Source of the DNA: Udeniomyces pyricola
Taxonomy: Eukaryota; Basidiomycota; Tremellomycetes; Cystofilobasidiales; Mrakiaceae
Assembly (NCBI GenBank): GCA_039545295.1
Contig: BCIK01000009.1
Coordinates: 434,001-498,000, forward strand
Length of the DNA: 64,000 bases
Reading direction: 5' to 3'
In this document: piece by piece, positions 51,609-62,955 of the stretch
Layout: each line of letters opens with the position of its first letter
How positions within the stretch are numbered: position 1 is the stretch's first letter
Translations under genes and position numbers: made by a program
The notes under the pieces: model-generated
What the model saw: the letters and a program-made list of their open reading frames with translations, nothing else
Databases searched by the model: none
Told to the model about the DNA's origin: nothing

Positions 51609-54600
51609 ATGTCCGCTTCGCTTGGGCCGACCACAAGCTGCGACAGCGAATCTATCCCATGGTCTTCTTCCCCGCCCGACGCGTAGCTCCCGTCCTCTAA
51701 CACTCTTCTGTCTTTTACTCGTTTCTGTGCTGTTGACGCATTTTTATTTATTCATTTATTTATTTGAATCCTCTTTATATCTCGCTCAACAAGTCGTGAT
51801 ATTGTATTGCAGAGAAGAATAGGATCCAATGAAACGCAAGATCAGCCAGCGCAGACCTCCTTCCCTCCCCCTCCTGCTTACCACTTAACACACTCGTATC
51901 AGCCGCAGGCCGTCATCGTTAACGCACCTCAGCCATCTATAAAGCGAGCTACAGCTCTCAGTAATCTTATCGACTCAACAAGTCCTCATGCTTCTACGCC
52001 TGCACCTCCTTCTCCGCCCATCATTCCTCCGCCAATATCGAAGGCGGGCCTGACCGGTCCTCAACGTCGTCGACTCGCCCTGCTCGGAACGCTCGAACCA
52101 ACACCTTCGTCATCCTCCCATGTCGTGTTGGAACCTTTGACTTTCCGTCGCGTTGTATCAGATCCCCAACCTCTAGCATCTTCGTCTTCGTCCACGTCCT
52201 CGTCATCAGCGCAAAGTCCAGCGCACGGATCTCGCCCTCGTCCTTCACCCGTCACTCGCTCGACTACTATCCCAACGCCTCCCAAAAGATCCTCGCCCGA
52301 ATCACGGGTGACGCGGTCAGGAAACGCGGGCAGAAAACCTGTACTCAGTCCACCTCCAAAGAGGGCCAGAACAAGCTGTACGACAGGCGGAGATGAAAAG
52401 GGCAAGCTGCGGGAGAGCGACGACGTGTCCACAAGCCGGTCGGGCAGTCTTCAGGCGGAAAGCCGAGAGGATAGCGTTGGAGATGAGGTCACGCCGAAAG
52501 CTGGGTTGGATAAGGAGAGATTGTCCAAGTCTCGGCCGTGGGAGAACGACTTGAAGTGCGTAGACCGAATGTTGAGGCGACAGGGCTCATACGTCTTCTC
52601 CGACGTAATCTTTAAAACCCACCGCTTCAATAACTGACGATGTTCATATCACATTCATTAGAGCTCAAAAGGAAGCGAAACGCAAGGCTCATCTCGCTTC
52701 TCTGGCGTACACCAAACCGAGTACGCTCAATACTTCCACCGCACTCTCCATTAGGGCCAAAGTCGTTCTATCTCCCGAGCAGCAACAGATCCTTCACATG
52801 GTTGTTCAAGAAGGGATCTCTCTCTTCTTCACTGGCTCTGCAGGTGCGCACATGAGAGTATTTATCTTGTTGCGTTCTTTTATATGAATCGTTATGAGGT
52901 AGTCCCTTTTGCCTCTCGGCGCTAAGCTGTTTCTGACTCGAACCGAATCGTATCCATAACCTGTTGGCTCGAATGCGTATCCATCACCACTGGTCAGGCA
53001 CCGGTAAATCCGTTCTTCTCCGCGAAATCATTTCCTCTCTCCGGGCCAAGTACCGGGTCAACGACGCTGTTGCCGTCACGGCCTCCACTGGACTCGCGGG
53101 CTGCAATATCGGCGGCTCAACCCTGCATTCGTTCGCTGGCATCGGCCTTGGCATCGAATCGGCAGCTGAATTGGCCAAAAAGGTCCGCAAGAACAAGAAA
53201 GCGGCTATCAGGTGGACTAGGACCAAAGTCTGGATCATCGATGAGGGTCAGTCATGTAGTGTCAGACCGGGAGGTGCTCAACGTATGGTCATTGTCGCTC
53301 ACCACGGCGTTGTTCTGGTTATCATAGTCTCAATGGTCGACGGCGACCTTTTTGACAAGCTTTCCGCCGTTGGCACAATCCTCCGCAAGAATCCACTTCC
53401 TTTTGGTGGTATCCAGGTCAGTGTGCAAAATCGCAATCATCCAACGACTGAGAAGAAGCATCTGAATCGCTTTGGTTCCTCCTTTTCTGGTCGCCTGGTC
53501 TTCACTCGTCGGGGCAGATCATCGTCACGGGTGACTTCTTTCAAGTGAGACATTCCTCTATCTGAACAATTGTGCTACTCCCAAGTTGAATCGAGATTGT
53601 GCGTTTTGATCTTGCTGCCTTCTTACAGCTCCCGCCCGTCACGAAAGGAGGGCAACCGAAGTTCGCTTTTGAGGCGGAAGCGTGGAGCGAATGCATTTCG
53701 CGAACCGTTAACCTCACACAAGTGTATGTACACCCTGAGCTTCTCTCATGATAGGACTGTCCTTCGAACAGATGTGTTGACTACTGTGACCCATTTGGTT
53801 TCGCTCTCGTGTAGATTCCGACAAAAGGATCAAGGTCAACCTTTGATGTTTATCCGTTCCTTTCGAATCTCCTTTCTCGCTAATGACTGACTAGATAAAC
53901 CCTTTTCATCGCCCTCTCACTCCTCATCTCATCCTTCACTTGTCTCCCTCTTCCGTGGTCGTCTTCACACATCCAGAATTTGTCAACATGCTTAACGAAA
54001 TGCGATTCGGAACGCTCACCGCTGCTTCGGTCGACAAATTCAAGTCACTTTCCCGCCCAGTCGATTATGCAGACGGTCTTGAGCCCACGGAACTCTTTCC
54101 TCGCAGAGAAGACGTCGACAGAAGCAACGTTGCTAGACTCAAAGCTATTCACGAGGACTGCATTAAGTACACTGCGACCGATAGTAAGTTAAATTTCCTG
54201 CTCATATCTAACCCTGCATGTGATATACGTGTACAAGACTGTCGAAGATGGTCCTATGTTGACTTTTACCCATTTTCCCCTCTCATACAGGTGGTGCGAT
54301 TAAAGACCCGGTTCAGAGAGAAAAACTCCTTTCTCACATGATGGCCCCTCAAGTACTGGAGCTTAAAGTATCCTCCCAAGTGATGCTCATCAAAAACCTC
54401 GATGAAACTCTCGTCAACGGTTCCATTGGTCGTGTGATTGGGTTCGAGACGCCCGCGGTGTATCAAGCGAAGAAATTGGGAAAGGACATGGAGCCAGCTA
54501 AAGAAGGGGGTAAGAACCGACCGGCGCTTCACGTGGCTTGGCCGATCGTGGTCTTTTCGATCCCGGGAGGCGGACAAAGGGAGATGCAGGTCGCCCAGGA

Positions 54601-55697
54601 ATCGTTCACGGTCGAGTTGCCCAATGGAGAGGTTCAAGCGGAGAGAAAACAGGTCTGTCCAGTTTCCGTTGTCAACCTTGGAACCTGGATACGGAGGGCA
54701 TCTTGATTGACCGACTCGCGGTTTCTTACCCCGTTCCTATCCAACCATGTCTCGTCCTTATCCAGATTCCATTGGTCTTATCCTGGGCCATGAGGTCAGT
54801 TCACAAACCTCGTCATCTCTTGGTCTTGTTTTCCTCAAGTATTCTTTTCATGACTGCTCTACCTATTAAGCCTTCCCACACTAACCTTTACTTGCTCTTC
54901 GTTCGATTGTCCATCGACTTTCTCCAAACAGCATCCACAAATCTCAAGGCCAAAGTTTGTTCCTCTTTCTCTTGCTTTTCCTCATCCGGAGCTTTCCAGG
55001 AGCTCTGCTGCTGCTTTTTCTCTTTTTCTTTTTTTTCTGCCTAGTCACGACTTTGGTCAAACGCCTAGACATATCCATATCTTGAATCAACTGACATACT
55101 CTCAATGTCGCCTTATTTTTGTACTTCTTCCCCCATCTCCTCTCCCCTGAACTCCATCGAAAAAAATCCTCCTCAAAATCAGCCCTTGAACGCGTCCGCG
55201 TCGACCTCGGGCGCATCTTTGAGAAAGGCCAGGCGTACGTCGCCTTGTCCCGGGCGACGTCGATGAAGACCCTCCAGGTCCTCGGATTCAACCCGGCAAA
55301 AGTTCAGTGCCATCCAAAGGTTCGCTCGCCTCTCTCTTTCCTCCTTCCCCCCCCTTTCATTTTGTCGTCATCGGCTGCTTCCTCTCTTTCTCTTGACGGG
55401 AGAGCGATAGCAGCTGTTACGGTCGTGTTGGCTGGATCGAGAGCACCAAACCTCTTTTAAGACACGATATCAAACATACATCCACACATCCACACACCCA
55501 CACGCACAAACCTTACTCACCGAATTTCTTCTTTCTCCTTTTTGCACCATCTTCATCCTCTTCCCTTCCCTTTTTCTTATCATCAATCTCCTCGCGTCCC
55601 TCGTCTTGATCTACAAACGCGGGTTGACGGCTCCCCCCCCCCCCTCTTTTTTGCATAGGTCAAGAAATGGTCCGAGAATTTGGAATCCCTGCGATGA
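51609..55697 (+). CDS. PIF1: Pif1-family 5'-3' DNA helicase
   Basis: ATP-driven superfamily 1B helicase that works on telomeres, replication forks, G-quadruplexes and mitochondrial DNA. After a Ser/Pro/Thr-rich, disordered N-terminus (51815-52560) come the Pif1 blocks. [20 protein letters not shown] leads to [18 protein letters not shown] (Walker A, split by an intron at 52842). Then [38 protein letters not shown] (Walker B), [20 protein letters not shown] and [25 protein letters not shown] and [20 protein letters not shown] with GRVIGFE follow, then [20 protein letters not shown] (motif V, spread over three exons) and [18 protein letters not shown] (motif VI). The last exon gives [12 protein letters not shown] and TGA 55695-55697. 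The start is uncertain: ATG 51609 (MSASLGPTT) fits a splice from 51682 to 51815 in frame. Another start at 51424 would give a mitochondrial-style leader. Confidence 0.94.
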
Positions 55698-55789
55698 TGA
55701 TTTCGTAGCCATTCCCGATTCCAATCCTTAAGAAAAAATATTCCAACGTCTCACATGTCGAGAGCTAGCTCTCCTCTCTCTCTCTCTCT

Positions 55790-55826
<37 letters not shown>

Positions 55827-56661
55827 CACTTTCCACTTCCATGTTCTCGCTCGCAATCCATGTGCATGCAATCTGACGTTCATCCAAACACCTTCGGATC
55901 TCCTCTCATCTCCATCCGACATACCTTTTCTTACCTCTCTCATCTATCATATATCAGCATCCAGACCGACGCACTCATGAACCTCCCCCCCCCCCATCTT
56001 CCCTTCCTCCTTGTTTCTTTCAACAAACGTACCGTCGCTTCATTCTCCTCCCTGTTCTTTTTTTTCTTTTTGGTGCTTGACGAAACCGCTTCCTATCCTG
56101 GTTCCAATGCAAATCCGTTTTGTTTTCTGTCTCAATTTTTTTCTTCTTCTTCGTCTTCTCACTCTCGATCTTTCTTCTCTTTTGCTTTAACATACCTGAC
56201 CCCACCCCCGGGACCCCTCTCTCTCCCTTCCACTCCTGGCCTGTCGAATCGCGCATCTCCGTTTTATGCTTTTTCCAAATATGGCTTCTTTTGCTTAGTA
56301 ATTTTTTTTTATTCTTTTCTTTCTTCCTGCTTGTTCTTCTCTCTGCGTCCGCTGTTCACAGTTCCTTCGGTCCCATTCCTTCTTCTCTCTAATCCCCCCC
56401 CTCAAATCAGGCCAGACCAATCTACAAACGAATGTTCAAATGAGGAAGGGGTACATGACCATATATATATATAAAACAAAAAAAAAACAAAAAAAAAACG
56501 AAATGGAACAAAAGAAGCAGAAAGCAGAAAAAGAACCCGATGACAGAACCACCCCCTCCCCCCTCACCCCCCTTCCTTCTGCTCCAAACGAAACTCTTGC
56601 CGGCACTTTCCACTTCTCTTCAACACTACACTCATAGCCCCTGTCTTGTAGACCGTCATCG
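55698..56661. other. Intergenic region between convergent PIF1 and RAB5
   Basis: Nearly 1 kb of pyrimidine-rich low-complexity DNA, including a run of 34 T (55793-55826), a C run near 55986 and A runs near 56480. Open frames here are Phe/Ser-rich repeat translations. No gene is supported. Confidence 0.6.
55793..55826. repeat. T34 homopolymer preceded by CT repeat
   Basis: A CT dinucleotide tract (about 55772-55792) passes into 34 consecutive T, about 100 bases past the PIF1 stop codon. Confidence 0.92.
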
Positions 56662-58941
56662 TTAGCACGCGCACGAACCCGGCACGAGGCTATCCCTTCC
56701 TCCTCCGCCGGTGATGTCGAGGTTCCCACCGCGGCCACCTGCGCCGTTGTTGATCGATGGTTTCGTCGGGGGTGGAGGAAGGTTCTTGGCTGAATCATGT
56801 TGGGAAGAAACCAAAGTAGAAAGACAACACAGGCGAAGTAGAGAATAAAGGGTAGATGGGCGTAAATGATTCGTCTTCAAATCAACACGATCCGTATCCA
56901 TCATCTTTTGTCTTTCTTTCTCTCTCCCTCTTACGCTTTCGCTGGTCAAACTTCGGATGGACCAAAGAGAAGCGACACAAGAGGCAAGGAAGGAAGGAGA
57001 ACCCAAAGAAACCGCAGAGACCCGAAAAAAAAAGCGTCCTGACTTACCAATCATCTCGAACACCTCGTTAACACCCTCTCCACTCTTGGCGCTCGCCTCC
57101 ATCCAGAGCAAGCCTTCCTCTTTGGCATACGCTTCAGCCATCTCGCGGGATACCAGTCTCTTCGTTCCCGCCAGGTCAGCCTTGTTTCCGCAGAGGAGAA
57201 TCACAAGTGAGGGATCAGCCGCCCGACGAAGATCGCGAATCCATGATTTGGCCCGGTCAAAAGATGTTTCGGGCGGAGCCGAGAGGTCGTAGACAACGCT
57301 AGGTGACAGAGCAAGACAAGGAAACGAACACGTTAGTTATGATACAGGATTGATGAGTATATCAACCTCTCTCTTCTCGAACGATCAGACACAAGACTGA
57401 ACAATTTAAAGGAGGGAACTCACAGAGCAGCAGTGGCATTTCGGTAACTGCGGCCATTGGTAAGGACCCGAAGCAACAACAAGACATGACAGGGGTAACC
57501 ATGAGCATTGACTTTTTGTCGTCTTCAACAGGTCAGAGGGACCCCAAGAAAAAAGCAGACTTCTTGCTTGCTACAACCACTCACTATATAGGAGCAAGAG
57601 ATTTGTAGCCTGGGTGGGGAGAAGAGAATACGGTAAAGACATTAAACGACCAGTCAACATCTTGTTATCCATCACTTTGCCCGACTAAACAGATGTTTGC
57701 GTAGATATTAGGATGGAGAAACACGAAATACTAACGTTCTTGACCTAAGATATGCGTAATTTATATATGGTCATGGATGAGAAATACAGTCCAGTCGGCC
57801 CAAGGAAAGGAGAATTCAAGTTAGCTTCTGATCAGCTCTCGGTTCTCCTTCCACTGATCTAATCCAACCACCCGACTCTCAAGCTCCCGCTTTCGTCTTC
57901 TTCTTCCCTCATGTTTCCTATTCATGTGAGAACTTCCGTCAGATACTCGGGACTTATGGAATTTTACGCACCCGCCGTGTCCCAAATCTCCAATCTCGTC
58001 ACGTTCCCATTCGCGGCTGTCAAACTGCGCGTCAAAAATGCCGCGCCAATCGTCCTAACTCAGCGCGTTCACCCCCCCCGCATCAACACCAAAGAAATAT
58101 AGAAGAATTTCCTCAATTTTAGTATTGAGCAGTAAGGACTTGCGTTGAAGACGCAGAAAGAGGAAGGAAGGACGTACGATTCTCGGAACTCGGAGAATTC
58201 ATCGCGGACGAAGCGCAGCACGAGTGATGACTTGCCGACAGCAGATTCGCCTGTTGGAGAATGAAGGGCAAGGGTAAGCGAGATATTCAAGATATCCAGG
58301 GTGTTTGAATAAATTAAGGCCAGAGTGATCAAGGGACAGAAAGAAACAGGCGGAAGGTCAATGAGTTGATGTTGTTTTGCAGGGCGAGGAAGGAGGGGGG
58401 GGGCGAGGGAAGAATGCGAAGGGACCCTGGACGATAGATGGTGGCGGCAAGGAGAATGTATGCCGTTTCAAAGTCTCCTCTAAGTCTTGGTCAATCCTCA
58501 GAGCACATCATTAGGAAGATCTTCATCCTTGTGTGCTCCGTGATCTATTGTATCATCGACCACGACAAGGAAAGGCACGGTGGGGAGACGGAGAGAGTGT
58601 GAGTGGAAGCGCAGAAGCCAGAAGAGCTGAACGGCGGCGAGCCGCTCGTGCAAGACGCACGACTCCTGTTCTGCCTGACCCCTCTTGGCATCCATAGCAA
58701 CATGTGGCCTCCACCCAACATCACACGGTTCCATGACACGCCTCTGCTTCCAAATAACTCCAGTCTGAGAATGGGGAGGGGAACAAGTCGTTTCTAGCAA
58801 AGGATGTTTTGTAGATAGGGGAGCAGGAGGGGGAGTAGAGAACAGAGAGAGAGGCCACTGACCGAGCAGAACAAGCTTGGCATTCTGAGTCGTCGGTTTG
58901 GATGGGCTGACACCCGGAGTAGCAGGGGAGGTGGAGGACAT
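56662..58941 (-). CDS. Rab5-type small GTPase (Vps21/Ypt5 family)
   Basis: Rab5 GTPases control early-endosome fusion and vacuolar sorting. ATG 58941 gives a Ser/Pro-rich start, then NAKLVLLG joining GESAVGKSSLVLRFVRDEF (P-loop). Next come EFRES and TIGAAFLTRSLT (switch I, Rab5-type) with LEIWDTAG. A 9-nt micro-exon at 57736-57744 supplies the Gln and Glu and part of the Arg of GQER. It is followed by YKSLAPIYYRNATAA, spread over two more tiny exons (near 57599-57628 and a 24-nt exon near 57426-57449). The next exon gives VVYDLSAPPETSFDRAKSWI, LLCGNKADLAGTKRLV (guanine-binding NKxD) and WMEASAKSGEGVNEVFEMI. The last exon begins AKNLPPPPTKPS and ends LVPGSCAC, a CxC prenylation signal. All joins keep frame with GT-AG ends. 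Confidence 0.95.
57736..57744 (-). other. 9-nt micro-exon of the RAB5 gene
   Basis: On the minus strand, GTCAAGAAC is flanked by TCTTAG upstream and GTTAGT downstream. With one G from the previous exon and GC from the next it restores GQER of switch II. Direct joining of the two neighbouring exons would lose QE and read GGYKS instead. Confidence 0.85.
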
Positions 58942-59906
58942 AAGTGAGACGGACAGGGAGGATGGAATGAGAAGGATAAAGGGTGTTGGTGGGTGTATGC
59001 GTTGAGAGGGTATGCTATGCAATTGGCGGGGTTAGTTGGTGTGGTGGATAAGGGATCAAGTCAGGCGTTTGGGCTTTGGCCGAGGCCGAAGAAAGGCCCA
59101 TCACGCGTCAAGCTCCGCGGTCCGACTGACAGCTGCAGTTTGTACGACTTGCATCATCATCATCATCCAATCTCTCGTCATCATCATCGCTCGCTGTCAA
59201 CATCATCTCATTTTTGCGGATCTCCATCATCCTCTTGCATACACAACTCAATCGAACCTCACATTGCAATCATCCATCCACAACACCCCTTCGACATCGC
59301 GAGGCAAAGGAGCGCTCGCCGATCCAGCACGCTACTAGTGCAATCAGGTGGCAAACAGAAAGAACAACTGACTCGGAGCAAAAGAAAAAAAAGGAAGGAA
59401 GAAGGGAAAGTAGGAAGACGGCAAAACACACACACACACACAGAGTCGCTACAGTCGAGGATCATGGGAAAGAAAACGAGTGAACGAAAGAAAACGGATA
59501 AGGAAGGAACATAAGGACAAAAAGTAAATGGGGGGAGAGAAGGGGAAACGCGAGCACAAAACGCCACTACGGATGCAAGTGCAACGGGCAAAAGATGAGA
59601 ATGGCGATAGGAAAGGTCGGCAGCGCGTATGACATTTTTAGATCTTGCTCATCTGGAGAGGAAGAAAAAAGAGAGAAGAAACGAAAAACACGATCAGTTG
59701 TGGCTTCATCGAATCAGTTAGGGACACGAAGTGTTTGATCATCCCAAAGAAGGCAAGACAAACCTTAGTCTGAGGCCAAGAGCTGCAATTGAAATCGTGT
59801 TAAGCACAAACATATATCCAGAGGCGAAGGGGGGGGGGGGGAGAGCACAATCAGCCATCGATCCCCGTATCACAAAAACCGCAAGCCAAAGGAAACGATG
59901 CACGCA
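58942..59906. other. Region between RAB5 start and ZWF1 stop
   Basis: The RAB5 upstream region and ZWF1 3' flank. CAT repeats lie near 59152-59185, a CA repeat at 59427-59443 and a G run near 59828-59842. No gene is recognised. Confidence 0.6.
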
Positions 59907-62900
59907 CTAGTCCTGGTTGCTCCGACGGAAGCCGTAAGACTCGGAGAACTCGTCAACCTCCTTAGGTCCTCGCGAGCCGTAGGGGTAAGGAAGGGGCTTG
60001 GGAACCTCACCACCCTCCTTGCCCTCAATCCAGTGAAGGATAGGGGTGAAGATCTGGAGGGCGGACCGTACAAGCGAGAAAAGAAGATGGCGCTGATCAG
60101 GATCGCAGTAGGTTTTCAAGATCATCGGTTGAGCTGTAACGTACCTTCCAAGCGGCGTCGAGCTCGTCGTCTCGGACGACTAAAAAACGATCCAAGGGAA
60201 GTAGGGCATCAGTCATGTTCGAGCCCATGCAGGCGCGTATACTTGACTCTTTTTTTTAAAAAAAAAAAAAANAAAAAAAAAAAAAAAAAAAAAAAAAATC
60301 GGTCCACGTACAGTTCGAGTGGTCGCCCTTGAAAGCGTCCAAGATCAAGGCCTCGTACGCCTCGGGGATGGCGGCATCGGCAAATCGGTCCTTGTAAGTG
60401 AGGTCGAGCTCGGTCGGGATGGCTCGGGTGGCGAGTCCGGGAGTCTTGGAGTTCATCTTCATGTAGATGGCCTCAGACGGCTGGATTCGGATGACGAGCT
60501 CGTTTCGGGCTTAGAGACAAAAAGCGAAATCGCATGTCAGTCTTCCGGACATGTCTTAAATCAATTGTTATGAGTTAACGCATAGTGTGTATGCGTACCG
60601 ATGTTCTCAAAGATACCACCAGTGACATCTGAGAAGACGAACAAGTGAATGGAAAACCAATCAGCAAGGCAGTCCTTCTACACCTGATATGAACCCGACA
60701 AAGTACAGCAGAGCAAACGAAAGCAGTATCTCACCCTTGTACTGGACTCGGATCTCGACCTTGGCCTCGTTGAGCGCCTTGCCGGCCTTCATGATGAACG
60801 GAACGCCCTCCCACCTAGGGTTGTTAATGTAAAGCACGGATGAAGCGAATGTCGGGCAGTTGGATCCCTTGGGGACGGTGTCGTCATCGAGGTACCCGGG
60901 CTTATCGCCCGAGGCAACGTACTGACCGAGAAGGACGTCCTTCTTCTCAATGGGGGGAACAAATCGGAGGACCTTGACCTGTGCCATGTACATCACACAG
61001 AAGGAGCATAAAGCAAGGGCGCATAGTATGCTCAATCAGCGTCCGAGGAGACAAAAATGGCCATGAGCCACTCGCAAATAGCCCGTACCTTCTCGTCACG
61101 AATGTCCTCGGCCGAGAAAGAAACGGGTCGCTCCATAGTAAGGACGGAGAGGGCTTGAAGCAAGTCTGCAGACAACACAATGCAAGCACATAGTAAAACA
61201 GACATGTGACAAGCGTGGGGATCAGTGATTTGCGTCGACTTGGATTCGTAGTTCCAACGCGCTTCAATCTCCCTGTCCGCTTCAAAATCCAAAGGGCGTA
61301 CGGTTCTGGCAAACGTCTCGGAGAATTCCAAACTCGTCAAAGTAGCCGCCTCGACCCTCGGTGCCGATGGCCTCCTTGAAGGTAATCTGGACGTTGCTGA
61401 TGTAGTTCTTGTTGAAAGAGCTCTCGAGGAACAAGTTGCCGAATCGGAGGACGAGAAGGTTCTTGATCATTTCCTTGCCGAGGTAGTGGTCGATTCGGAA
61501 GGTCTCGTCCTCGGCCCACTCAGCCTTGAGGTCTCGCATCATCTCACGCGATGAGTCAAGATCCTTGCCGAACGGCTTCTCGACGACGATTCGGTTGATG
61601 CCAGAGGACGAGTAGTTGTTCTTCTTGAGGCCCTTAGCAACCGAGGTGAAGACCGAAGGAGGAAGAGCCATCTGATGAAAGGGCAAAGGAAGCAGGTGAA
61701 GCAAGTAAAGCCTTTAGCGACATGATGACGTATATGGCTATGAAACGCCTCGGACTCTTTGCAAACCCAGTCAAATATTACACGTCTTTTCCAAAAGACA
61801 AAGGACACCACTCACGTAGAAAACTCGGTTCTTCTCGTCACCCTCGTACGAACCCTCAATCTCCTTGAGGTGCTTCTCCAGGCCCTGGAAAGCTGAATCC
61901 TCGTCGTACGCGCCAGCGACGTAGGTCGAGATCTTCTTGAACTCCTCGAGCTGCTTCTTGAACTCAGCCTGGTACGACGTGAGCAGGAGGAATATTTCAC
62001 ACAAGATGTGAGCCGATGCGATCCCTGAATTTCTTACAGACGATGGTTCGCGACAACGGAGAGAGCAAAAAGACCGATGCGCACCTCATCCTCTCCATCC
62101 TTGGCCTTCAACGAGCTCGTCTCTCGCTTGTGGAACTCTTCAGGGTCCATCTTGGTTCGTGCATAACCGACGATGTGGAGCTTCGGGGGCAAGAGACCCT
62201 GTCGGAAGAGCTTGAAAAGGGCGGGGAAGGTCTGTGGGGAAAACAACGGAGAGATGGAGAGATGACGGAAACAAGGCGAGGAAAATCATATGTCAGTGTT
62301 GGACGATATAGTCTCAACGCAGAGGGGTAACGAGAACATACCTTCTTCTTGGCCAAATCTCCCGACGCTCCGAGGACTGAAGCAAGTGAAGGAAATGCGA
62401 TGGCGTCAGCGAAGCCTCCGGATAACGCGCTGGAATGTATTCGGATTGGCCACGCCATCGACGGATTCTGTTGTAAAACGCCCGTTGTAGCAAGCCCCAG
62501 GCGATGTGATCAAGGATTTGTGCTACAATCTCTGACTAAACAAGCATTCGACGCCAATGTAGCGAGAATTCGCAAAGACAGAAAAAGCATGATGGATTTC
62601 CGGCCCTAGCCTTGATCGGGCACATTGTTTCCCCCATCGTCTCGACCGGCCGAGCTTAGTGATGCGGCCTCCGTGGGCTTGCTTTGATAGGGCGACTCAT
62701 CGCCCAATCACAGCGGCTTTGCTCCCCTAACTTTAAGGATACGTCGCACACGTTACATTTGTTCTGACCGCGTGCTTATGAGGCAGGACAGAATGCTTGA
62801 TAGCACAAGATCCGGGCAGAAGAGACAGAGAACGAGGGACGAGAGTAGGAAGACACGAGGAGACGAAAGCAGCGCAACTCACCAACGATGAGGGTGTTCT

Positions 62901-62955
62901 TCTCGAGCGCAACGTGGGAGCCCTCCATGCTTGGGATCTTTCCGGTGTCAGACAT
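59907..62955 (-). CDS. ZWF1: Glucose-6-phosphate 1-dehydrogenase
   Basis: Oxidises glucose-6-phosphate to 6-phosphogluconolactone with NADP+, the entry step of the oxidative pentose phosphate pathway and a main cytosolic NADPH source. ATG 62955 gives [20 protein letters not shown], joining [12 protein letters not shown] (NADP-binding motif, split by an intron). Then come [48 protein letters not shown], the active-site [20 protein letters not shown] and [20 protein letters not shown] with [10 protein letters not shown]. After several short exons ([56 protein letters not shown]) come [19 protein letters not shown] and [20 protein letters not shown]. The C-terminal exons end YGFRRSNQD at TAG 59907-59909. 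About ten exons. An intron near 60258-60298 contains a poly-A/T run with an N. Confidence 0.97.
60258..60298. repeat. Poly-A run (about 41, with N) in ZWF1 intron
   Basis: Fourteen A, one N and 26 A. On the ZWF1 strand this is a poly-T tract between the donor after GDHSN and the next exon. The N marks an unresolved length. Confidence 0.9.

Noticed and set aside
55755..56474. Plus-strand Phe/Ser-rich open frame of 239 codons suggesting a membrane protein
   Set aside because: It arises from T34 and pyrimidine-rich 3' flanking DNA, and has no conserved motif.
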